Shown here: piece after piece, positions 24,285 to 31,748 of the stretch
Numbering within the stretch: the first letter of the stretch is position 1
How the letters are laid out: the number at the start of each line of letters is the position of its first letter
Assembly: GCF_004684245.1 (NCBI RefSeq)
Contig: NZ_CP038452.1
Location: 434,001 to 498,000, forward strand
From: Thermus caldilimi
Lineage (GTDB): Bacteria > Deinococcota > Deinococci > Deinococcales > Thermaceae
Direction of reading: 5' to 3'
DNA: 64,000 nucleotides
The notes under the pieces: model-generated
The model's database searches: none
Told to the model about the DNA's origin: nothing
The model's input: only the letters and a program-made list of their open reading frames with translations
Made by a program: the position numbers and the translations under genes

Positions 24285-25234
24285 GGGGCCATGGGCGGGT
24301 TGGAGGCGGGAGTAAAAAGCTCGTTCTTCCGCACAAAGGCCTCCATGAAGCGCCCGAGAATCTCCATCTGGCTACGATGGGCTTTAAGGGCTTGCAGTTT
24401 CCTTGCCTCCTCCTCCGGAGTGAGGTCCAGGCGCTGCCAGGCGAGGTGCCGGCCCCTGGGAGGCGGTTCCAGATAGAGCCCGGGGTGAAGGCCTTTAGGC
24501 AAGGGCCACTCCAGCCCCCCGTGGACGATGTAGAAACGGAGCCTGGAGAGCCATCCTCGCTCCCCTAGGAGCCTCAAGGCCATGTAAGCCGTGGCGCGGT
24601 GGTCCACGTGGGCATCCTCGGGGGCGGGCGCCACCACGATATCCGGGGCCACCCGCTCCAGGATACGTCGCAAGTCCGTTTCCCAGGCCTCCCCCGTGTA
24701 GGGGGCCCCTGGGGAGACGGTGCCGGGGTAGGCCACGCGATCCATGCGGGTGGCGGGGGAGCGGTAGGGGGTGAAAAAGTTTTCCAGGAACAGGTGAAGA
24801 AGACCCCGGTCCGGATACCCCAGGAAGAAGAGGTGGTTCTCGGGAACCCCTAAGGTGCGGGCCGCCGCCTTGGCTTCCCCAAGGCGCCTTTCCGCCAGTT
24901 TCCTAAGGTCTTCAGGCCTGGGCCTAAGGGTACGGTCCAAGAGAGCGGCGTCCCACTGGAAACCATCCCCCAGGGTCATCCAGGCTATGAACACCTGTCC
25001 TCCTGAGGCCTGTACCTTCTGGATCAGGCCACCCGCAGCCAGGGTTTCGTCATCGGGGTGGGGGGCCAAGACCAGGAGCCTCTGCCGGAACGACCCTTCC
25101 CAGGGTGTTAAGGCACCAACCCGGCCCCGATAGTACCATGCATACCCCTGTTGGAGAAGCCAAGGTGCGTTGATTACCAAGGCTGTCAGCAGGATTAGAA
25201 AAACGAAAAACCCAATGGCCATCCGCCGCCCCAC
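24281..25234 (-). CDS. PIG-L family deacetylase, membrane-anchored
   Basis: About 317 residues. An N-terminal membrane helix precedes a LmbE/PIG-L domain with the zinc motif A-P-H-P-D-D-E and the second zinc site A-H-V-D-H-R. The family removes acetyl groups from N-acetylglucosamine conjugates, as in bacillithiol and mycothiol synthesis or envelope glycans. The membrane anchor suits a surface glycan or lipid substrate. The GTG at 25234 or the ATG at 25222 could be the start. Its end overlaps the DUF421 gene by 4 nt. Confidence 0.85.
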   Translation of the reverse strand: MGRRMAIGFFVFLILLTALVINAPWLLQQGYAWYYRGRVGALTPWEGSFRQRLLVLAPHPDDETLAAGGLIQKVQASGGQVFIAWMTLGDGFQWDAALLDRTLRPRPEDLRKLAERRLGEAKAAARTLGVPENHLFFLGYPDRGLLHLFLENFFTPYRSPATRMDRVAYPGTVSPGAPYTGEAWETDLRRILERVAPDIVVAPAPEDAHVDHRATAYMALRLLGERGWLSRLRFYIVHGGLEWPLPKGLHPGLYLEPPPRGRHLAWQRLDLTPEEEARKLQALKAHRSQMEILGRFMEAFVRKNELFTPASNPPMAP

Positions 25235-25332
25235 AGCTTCAACCTAACACGGAACACTTGCCGGGGTAGAGGTCGGGGTTTCAGGTGGGCTACAGACAGG
25301 CGGACCACGCTAAGGGTGGAGGTGAGGTGGTT

Positions 25333-25884
25333 ATGCTCAGGCGGTTGTGGATGGTAGCAGCAACGTTGGTTTTGGCTTTGGCCCAGGCCCAGGTTCAACC
25401 TCCAGACCCTGCCCAGTTTGGCTTTCCCACCGTGACGGCAAGCCTTATCGTCCAGCCGTGGGATTACATGCGCCTTGGGCTGGGCGGCTTGGTTCTCACG
25501 GTACCCTCTGGGGCCTTCGGACAGGATCCTGTGCGGCTGGAAATCCTGACCGGGGACCCTGCTTACTGGCAGGCCTACGCTCCCCAGGGGGAAAAGGTGG
25601 TCTTTGCCTTTGCCCTGCGGGTTACCGATCTCAAGACCGGACAAAGGATCCTGCGCTTTGCCAAGCCTCTCCACTTTTCCTACTATGGCCCCGCCATTAC
25701 GCCTGATTCCCACTACCTGGATGTGAGCCTGACCAGTCCCCCTAGCGTGGCCCCCAATCCGGTGAAGCCCAACGTGGAGATCTTTCCCCTGGGGCCAAGG
25801 CATCGCAACGGACGGCTTTCCCATCCTATCGTGGGGGCCGGTGTGGGCTGGCTGGTGACTTCCCCCGCTACTACTTCTAGGTGA
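25333..25884 (+). CDS. Secreted protein of unknown function, head of an eleven-gene run
   Basis: Start at 25333 (GAGGTGG upstream) gives a signal peptide (M-L-R-R-L-W-M-V ... A-Q-A) and a 183-residue product. The mature part is beta-rich (W-D-Y-M-R-L-G-L-G-G-L-V-L-T-V), somewhat like periplasmic immunoglobulin-type domains. I recognise no family. It is 7 nt upstream of an HtrA protease and may be its substrate or partner. Confidence 0.6.
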   Translation: MLRRLWMVAATLVLALAQAQVQPPDPAQFGFPTVTASLIVQPWDYMRLGLGGLVLTVPSGAFGQDPVRLEILTGDPAYWQAYAPQGEKVVFAFALRVTDLKTGQRILRFAKPLHFSYYGPAITPDSHYLDVSLTSPPSVAPNPVKPNVEIFPLGPRHRNGRLSHPIVGAGVGWLVTSPATTSR

Positions 25885-25891
25885 GGTCCCC

Positions 25892-27109
25892 ATGTCCCGG
25901 CAGCACGCAGCCCTGGTCCTGGCGCTGGTGGCGCTTTCGGGCGGCATGCTTTGGTGGGCTCTGGATCGGGCCGACGGACAGGGCAGCGCACCGCCGCCAC
26001 TCCCTTCGTCCGGAAACCTGCAAGGGCTTCTTCCGGATGAGGCCAACACGGTGGAGATCGCTGCCCGCTACGGCCCGGGGGTGGTTCTGGTGCAAAGCTT
26101 CCTTCCCGGACAAACCCTGCCTCCCAACGTGCCGCCCCAGTTTGCCCCCTTTTTCGCTCCCTTTCTCCAGCCTCCGCAGGTGGGTACGGGATCCGGGTTC
26201 TTTGTGGACCTCAAAGGTTACATCCTCACTAACTATCACGTGGTGCAGGGGGCGGAACGCATCCAGGTACGCCTTCAAGGGGATCCCAGGGCGTATCCCG
26301 CTTGGGTGGTGGGCTCCGTACCCTCCTTGGACTTGGCCCTGCTCAAAACCGATGCCAAGCCCCCTGTGGTGTTGCCCCTTGGGGACTCAGACAGGGTCTT
26401 GGTGGGCCAGAAGGCCATCGCTATCGGCAATCCCTTTGGCTTGGAGTTTACCGTGACCACCGGGGTGATCTCCGCCATCCGGCAAAACCCCGGGGCCGTG
26501 GATCCCTTGGTGCCCAAGCTTCTCCAGACCGATGCCCCTATCAATCCGGGAAACTCCGGTGGGCCCCTATTGGATTCCCGGGGTGAGGTGATCGGAGTGA
26601 ATACCGCAATCCTTTCCCCCACGGGGCAGGTGGGAGCGCCCCAGTATTCCGGGGTAGGCTTCGCCATCCCCATCAACTTGGTGAAGGAGTGGCTACCCGC
26701 CATGAAGGCGGGGAGGCAGGTCACAGAAGGGGAGGTCTTGGCCAGGAGGCCGAGGCTAGGGGTAGAGGTTCTTCCCCTGAGCGCCCTGCCACCCACCTTG
26801 CGGGCCCAGTACCGTTTTCCGGACCAGGGTCTTTTGGTTCAGAAGGTGGCCCCGGGTTCCCCTGCCGCCTTAGCAGGGCTAAAGGGGGCGAGCCGCTTTG
26901 TTACGCTGGCCGATCCGGCGAGCGGGCAAGGCCTTCGGGTGGGGGTGGACGGCGACGTGATCCTCGAGGCTAACGGGAACTCCCTGGACCAGCCATGGGA
27001 CCTGCAGAACCTCTTGGCCAACCTGGGTCCAGGCGAGACGGTGGTCCTAAAGGTTTGGCGGCAGGGTCGGATCCTGCAGGTCCGGGTGATGCCGGAAAGG
27101 GGTAGGTGA
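25892..27109 (+). CDS. HtrA/DegP-type serine protease with PDZ domain
   Basis: 405 residues. N-terminal membrane anchor or signal (about 5-24). The trypsin-like domain has the catalytic triad His116 (N-Y-H-V-V), Asp147 (S-L-D-L-A-L-L) and Ser222 (G-N-S-G-G-P). One PDZ domain lies at about 290-400. It degrades or refolds damaged extracytoplasmic proteins. The stop overlaps the start of the next protease gene (TGATG), suggesting that the two work together in envelope quality control. Confidence 0.92.
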   Translation: MSRQHAALVLALVALSGGMLWWALDRADGQGSAPPPLPSSGNLQGLLPDEANTVEIAARYGPGVVLVQSFLPGQTLPPNVPPQFAPFFAPFLQPPQVGTGSGFFVDLKGYILTNYHVVQGAERIQVRLQGDPRAYPAWVVGSVPSLDLALLKTDAKPPVVLPLGDSDRVLVGQKAIAIGNPFGLEFTVTTGVISAIRQNPGAVDPLVPKLLQTDAPINPGNSGGPLLDSRGEVIGVNTAILSPTGQVGAPQYSGVGFAIPINLVKEWLPAMKAGRQVTEGEVLARRPRLGVEVLPLSALPPTLRAQYRFPDQGLLVQKVAPGSPAALAGLKGASRFVTLADPASGQGLRVGVDGDVILEANGNSLDQPWDLQNLLANLGPGETVVLKVWRQGRILQVRVMPERGR

Positions 27110-27945
27110 TGGATTTCGGTAGCCTGATCAACAACCTCTTCTGGCTTTTCCTCGTCTTTGCCTTCTTGAGCCCCTATTTCCAGCGCCAGGCCCTCGAGGC
27201 CGCCCGCACCCGGCAGATCCTAAGCCTTGAAAGGAAGCGGGGAAGCCGGGTCATCACCCTGATCCACCGCCAAGAGGCCATCAATCTTCTCGGGATTCCC
27301 GTGGCCCGGTACATTGACGTGGACGACTCCGAGGAGGTGCTAAGGGCCATCCGCCTCACGGATCCCGGTATGCCCATCGACCTCGTTCTCCACACCCCCG
27401 GGGGGTTGGTCCTGGCGGCGGAGCAGATTGCCCTGGCTCTCCTGAAACACCCGGCCAAGGTAACCGTCTTCGTTCCCCACTATGCCATGTCTGGGGGAAC
27501 GTTAATCGCCCTGGCCGCCGATGAAATCATCATGGATGAGAACGCGGTCCTGGGCCCAGTGGATCCGCAGATCGGAGAGTATCCGGCGGCGAGCCTCCTT
27601 GCCCTGGTTCAGAGCAAGCCCCTGGATAAGATCGAGGATGCTACCCTCATCAGGGCAGACATGGCTGCCAAGGCCATCAAACAGGTGGCGGAACTGGCAG
27701 AAAAGCTTCTGGCAAAGCACATGGACCCGGAGAGGGCCGCCACCACTGCCCGCCTCCTTTCCCAAGGCACCTGGACCCACGATTACCCCATCACGGTGGA
27801 AGAGGCCAGGGGACTCGGCCTTCCTGTATCCACCAGTATGCCTCGGGAGGTGTACGCCCTTATGAGCCTGTACCCCCAGACCCAGATTCGGCGACCCAGC
27901 GTGCAGTACATTCCCCTTCCCTATACCAAAGGGGGTCAAGAATGA
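27109..27945 (+). CDS. SDH-family Clp-like membrane serine protease (SppA/ClpP fold)
   Basis: 278 residues. One N-terminal membrane helix (about 8-24), then a ClpP-crotonase-type domain with H-T-P-G-G (about 95-99) and the nucleophile Ser128 in H-Y-A-M-S-G-G-T. The later D-E-N-A-V-L-G-P-V-D-P-Q-I-G motif is characteristic of the serine dehydrogenase proteinase (SDH_sah) family. A Ser-Lys or Ser-His-Asp mechanism is likely. The pairing with HtrA resembles other membrane-protease modules. The ATG at 27109 is favoured over the GTG at 27106. Confidence 0.85.
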   Translation: MDFGSLINNLFWLFLVFAFLSPYFQRQALEAARTRQILSLERKRGSRVITLIHRQEAINLLGIPVARYIDVDDSEEVLRAIRLTDPGMPIDLVLHTPGGLVLAAEQIALALLKHPAKVTVFVPHYAMSGGTLIALAADEIIMDENAVLGPVDPQIGEYPAASLLALVQSKPLDKIEDATLIRADMAAKAIKQVAELAEKLLAKHMDPERAATTARLLSQGTWTHDYPITVEEARGLGLPVSTSMPREVYALMSLYPQTQIRRPSVQYIPLPYTKGGQE

Positions 27946-28865
27946 GACGAAAACAGGAACCGTTAGGCCTTACCCAGACCATCCTTCTGGCGCTTCTTGT
28001 GGCCTTTGCAGGCACCACTTTTTACTTTGCCCTCAACTACCTGGCCTTGCGTGAACAGGGGGTAAGCAAGGGTTCCGCTACCGCCAACATCAGTGGCTCT
28101 ATCCCTGCCCTCCCCCAGGACTTTCCTGGGAGTCTAGACCAGACCGTGGCCCTTGGTAAGGACATCTTCATGAACACCAAGGACCATCCCTTGAGCAAGG
28201 CCTATGTGGGCAACGCCCTCAGCTGCACCTCCTGCCACCTAAATGGGGGCACGGATCCCAAGGGGCTCACGTTGGTGGGCACTGCCACCGCCTTCCCCGC
28301 CTACTCCCCTCGGGAAAAGGCGGTCATCACCCTGCAAAACCGCATTGGGGACTGCTTTATGCGGAGCCTCAATGGTACCCTTCCCCCATTAGGGGGTCCG
28401 GTTCTGGTGGCCCTCGAGGCTTACATCGCTTCCCTTTCCCAGGGCATGCCCCTGCACATGAACCCCAAAAGCCCCACCGGACCCAATGCCTTAAAGCCCC
28501 TCTCGGTGGACTGGACCCGAGCGGACGCGCAACGGGGGAAGAGCCTCTACCAAGCCAAGTGTGCTGTCTGCCATGGGGCTGAGGGCCAGGGACAAGTAGG
28601 ACCCCCCCTTTGGGGTCCGAAATCCTACAACGCCGGTGCCGGGATGGCCAACTGGAGGAATCTGGCCGCCTTCGTCCACGGGGCCATGCCCCTGGGTAAC
28701 CCCAACTTATCCCCCGACGAGGCCCGGGACATCGCCGCTTATGTGGACAGCCAGCCCCGGCCCACCTTCCGCTTACAAGAACACCTTCCTCCCTCAGGGG
28801 AGCTAGGGGTTTACACCTCCAAGGTGCTGGATGAGGTTAAGGAAGTTCAGCCGGTGAGACCATGA
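27942..28865 (+). CDS. Membrane-anchored diheme cytochrome c, TsdA-like (thiosulfate dehydrogenase family)
   Basis: 307 residues. An N-terminal membrane helix (about 11-35) precedes two cytochrome c domains with heme sites C95-x-x-C98-H99 and C207-x-x-C210-H211. Between them, N-R-I-G-D-C138-F-M-R-S-L-N-G matches the segment that supplies a Cys axial ligand to the active heme in TsdA enzymes. The family oxidises thiosulfate to tetrathionate or runs the reverse reaction. Sulfite-exporter-type genes lie downstream in the same run, which fits sulfur chemistry. The specific reaction is inferred. Confidence 0.75.
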   Translation: MRRKQEPLGLTQTILLALLVAFAGTTFYFALNYLALREQGVSKGSATANISGSIPALPQDFPGSLDQTVALGKDIFMNTKDHPLSKAYVGNALSCTSCHLNGGTDPKGLTLVGTATAFPAYSPREKAVITLQNRIGDCFMRSLNGTLPPLGGPVLVALEAYIASLSQGMPLHMNPKSPTGPNALKPLSVDWTRADAQRGKSLYQAKCAVCHGAEGQGQVGPPLWGPKSYNAGAGMANWRNLAAFVHGAMPLGNPNLSPDEARDIAAYVDSQPRPTFRLQEHLPPSGELGVYTSKVLDEVKEVQPVRP

Positions 28866-30229
28866 TGGGGAGAGCCTCGGCGGACCATGCTGCTTCAGGA
28901 GGGCCCGTTACCCATTTGGTGGTCTTGGGGATCAGCGGGGACCTGGCCCGGCGCCTTCTTGTGCCAGCCCTCGTGAGGCTCCAAGGGCAGGGTCAGCTTC
29001 CTCCCCTGAGGATATGGGGGTTTGGCGCAGAGAGCTGGGACACCGGGGAGCTTCTTGCCCACCTCGAGGCAGCCCTCCGGGAAAAGCCGGGTCTGGACCT
29101 TTCTGCCTGGCAGCGGCTGAAGGGATCCATCCGCTACCGGAACGCGGAGATCTCCCCGGAAGGGCTTTCCCCCTTGCGCCACCTGGAGGGGCCGGCCCTC
29201 TTCTACCTGGCCCTGCCCCCAAGCCTCTTTCCAAAGGCGGTGTTGGCCTTGGGTGAGCTCAATCTGGCCCAGGAAAACACGGGTTGGAGGCGGATTGCTG
29301 TGGAAAAACCCTTCGGCTACGACTTGGCTTCCGCACAGGCCTTGAACCGGCTTCTCCAACGCTACTTTCGGGAAGACCAGATCCTCAGGGTAGACCACTT
29401 CCTGGGCAAGACCTCCGTGACCAATCTCCTGGAGCTTCGCTATCGGAACCCTTCCCTTGAAGCCTTGTGGGAGCGGAAGGGAGTCGCCTGGGTAGAGATC
29501 ACCTATGCGGAGACCTTGGGCCTCGAGGGAAGAGCCCGTTATTACGAGCAGGCCGGGGCTTTACGGGACATGCTTCAGAACCACCTGCTCCAACTCCTGG
29601 CCCTGGTGGTCATGGAACCCCCTTCCCGTCTGGAAGCCGCCTCCATTCGCGCCCAGAGGGCGGAGGCCCTGCGGTCGGTGCAGACGGCGGAGCCCCGCCT
29701 GGCCGTCCGCGGCCAGTACCAGGGTTACCTGGAAGAGCCCAGGGTGGCCCCGGATTCCCCGCGCGAAACCTTTGTGGCCGTAAGGCTTGCTACCCATGCT
29801 CCCAGGTGGCTTGGCGTACCTTTCTACCTGCGGAGCGGCAAGCGCCTAGCGGCGCGGTCCGGCTTCATCTTCCTGGCTTTTCATTCCTCCCCCGAGGGCC
29901 AAAGGGGCGGGCTTCTCCTTCGCCTGAGCCCAGAGGTGGGACTGGACCTGACCCTGCTGGGAAGGGGCAAGCCGGAAACCCTTTCCTTCCGGCTGGGGCC
30001 CGAGCCCGAGTTCGACGCCTACGAGGAAGTGCTCCTTGCCGCCTTATCCGGGGACCTCACCCCTTTTCCTTCCCAGGAGGAGGTGGAGGAGGCCTGGCGC
30101 ATCCTTGACCCCGTGCTGAAGGCTTGGGAAGAGGGGGAACCCGAGGTCTATCCCCAGGGAAGCGAGGGACCTAGGGGCCAGATGGGGATCCTGAAGCCTG
30201 GCCATGCCTGGGTTTCCCTAAGGGGGTGA
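28862..30229 (+). CDS. zwf: Glucose-6-phosphate dehydrogenase
   Basis: 455 residues. The coenzyme site G-I-S-G-D-L-A-R-R lies near residue 24, the catalytic signature R-V-D-H-F-L-G-K near 178, and E-K-P-F-G-Y-D-L between them. It oxidises glucose 6-phosphate to 6-phosphogluconolactone, the first step of the oxidative pentose phosphate pathway. The gene overlaps both neighbours by 4 nt. It is followed by the genes for the next two steps, so the full oxidative branch is in one operon. Confidence 0.93.
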   Translation: MMGRASADHAASGGPVTHLVVLGISGDLARRLLVPALVRLQGQGQLPPLRIWGFGAESWDTGELLAHLEAALREKPGLDLSAWQRLKGSIRYRNAEISPEGLSPLRHLEGPALFYLALPPSLFPKAVLALGELNLAQENTGWRRIAVEKPFGYDLASAQALNRLLQRYFREDQILRVDHFLGKTSVTNLLELRYRNPSLEALWERKGVAWVEITYAETLGLEGRARYYEQAGALRDMLQNHLLQLLALVVMEPPSRLEAASIRAQRAEALRSVQTAEPRLAVRGQYQGYLEEPRVAPDSPRETFVAVRLATHAPRWLGVPFYLRSGKRLAARSGFIFLAFHSSPEGQRGGLLLRLSPEVGLDLTLLGRGKPETLSFRLGPEPEFDAYEEVLLAALSGDLTPFPSQEEVEEAWRILDPVLKAWEEGEPEVYPQGSEGPRGQMGILKPGHAWVSLRG

Positions 30230-31130
30230 AGATGCTGGGGTTGATAGGGCTGGGACGCATGGGTTTGGGCATGGCCAAGAGGTGGCGGGCCCGGAGTCTG
30301 CCGGTGGTGGGGTATGACCCGGATCTGGAGGCTCAGGCCTGGGCCGGGAAAGAGGGTATAGGGTTGGCCACGAGCTTGGTGGCCCTTGCGGGGCAACTTC
30401 CTTCGCCCAAGACCTTCTGGCTCATGGTGCCGGCCGGGGCCGTGGACAGCGTTCTCGAGGGCTTGACCCCTCACCTTTCCCCAGGAGATTTGGTGGTGGA
30501 TGGAGGAAACTCCTTCTACCGGGAAAGCCAGCGCCGGGGGGAAGCCCTAGCCCAAAAGGGGGTGGGCTTCGTGGATGTGGGGGTTTCCGGGGGCCTCTGG
30601 GGGCCAAGGAAGGTTACGGGCTTATGGTGGGAGGGGAGGCCAGATGGGTGGCCCGGCTTGAACCCTACCTGGCAGCCCTGGCCCCGGAGGGAGGGTGGGT
30701 GCACGCGGGGACGCTGGGGGCGGGGCACTACACCAAGATGGTACACAACGGGGTGGAGTACGCCCTTATGGAAGCTTATGCGGAGGGCGCAGAACTCCTC
30801 TATGCTGGCCGGGAGGAGTTGGGTTTGGATCCAGCCCGCATCCTTTCCGCTTGGCGCCAGGGGACCATCGTGAGGAGCTTCCTTCTGGACAGGCTAGCCG
30901 AGGTAGTCCAGGGCCCTTTGGAGGGGATAGCCCCGTTGGTGGAGGATTCGGGCGAGGGGCGCTGGGCGGTGGAGGAGGGCCTGCGCCGAGGGGTTGCCCT
31001 ACCGGCCATGGCCCAGGCCTTGTTCGCTCGCTGGAAAAGCCAGGGCCGGGCCGACCTGCGCTTCCGGCTCTTAGCCCTATTGCGCCGGGCCTTTGGCGGC
31101 CATGCGGTGAGGAGGGAGGATGAGGGTTAA
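30226..31130 (+). CDS. gnd: 6-phosphogluconate dehydrogenase, short form, frame broken by one apparently missing base
   Basis: Two frames together give about 301 residues, the length of the short GndA-type enzymes. The first frame has G-L-G-R-M-G-L-G-M and D-G-G-N-S-F-Y-R. The second has the catalytic K-M-V-H-N-G-V-E-Y. They join at the G5 run 30599-30603: one extra G restores the conserved V-S-G-G-L-W-G-A-K-E-G-Y-G. It converts 6-phosphogluconate to ribulose 5-phosphate, CO2 and reduced coenzyme. It is 4 nt overlapped with zwf and 11 nt with pgl. Confidence 0.83.
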
Positions 31131-31746
31131 AACCTTCCCTAGCCCGCAGGCGGCCCTGGCGGGAGCCCTTGCCTGGCTTATGGAGAACTTGCTCTACGCC
31201 TCCTGCGGGGTTTTAGCCGGAGGGGAAACCCCTCTACCCGTGTATCGGGCCCTTGCCCGGCAGGGGGTCCGCTATCCTGGGGTTTTGCTCCTGTCGGACG
31301 AGCGCTGGCTGGAACCGGGGGATCCCGGAACCAACCTCTACCGGGTAGGCCAGGCCCTGGGGCCTCTAAGGGAGCGGCTCCTTCCCTTTCCCCTGGGGCT
31401 TTCCCCTGAGCAGGCTCGGGACTGGATGGAGGAACGGATTCGCCCTTTCTTACCCTTTGATTTTGCCCTTTTGGGGCTGGGTGAGGAAGGGCACACCGCA
31501 AGCCTTTTTCCCGGGAGTCCTGCCCTGGGGTCCTCCCGCCTGGTGGAGGTGGCGGTGGGGCCCACATACCCTTCCCTCCGCCTAACCCTCACCCCTAAGG
31601 CCCTTTCTGGCACTCGCCTGGTTCTCTTCCTGGCCCTGGGTCCGGCCAAACGGCAGGCCATCCTTCGGGTGGCCAGGGGAGAGGACCTCCCGCCTAACCG
31701 CATTCGGGCCGAAGAGAAGTGGATCTTCACCGATCAAGAGGTGTGA
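31120..31746 (+). CDS. pgl: 6-phosphogluconolactonase
   Basis: 208 residues of the DevB/SOL type. Typical stretches are L-A-G-G-E-T-P-L-P-V-Y, the L-L-S-D-E-R-W motif and the active-site L-L-G-L-G-E-E-G-H-T-A-S-L-F-P-G. It hydrolyses the lactone made by Zwf. The three oxidative pentose phosphate enzymes are thus contiguous. Only 2 nt separate its stop from the glucoamylase start. Confidence 0.93.
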   Translation: MRVKTFPSPQAALAGALAWLMENLLYASCGVLAGGETPLPVYRALARQGVRYPGVLLLSDERWLEPGDPGTNLYRVGQALGPLRERLLPFPLGLSPEQARDWMEERIRPFLPFDFALLGLGEEGHTASLFPGSPALGSSRLVEVAVGPTYPSLRLTLTPKALSGTRLVLFLALGPAKRQAILRVARGEDLPPNRIRAEEKWIFTDQEV

Positions 31747-31748
31747 GC

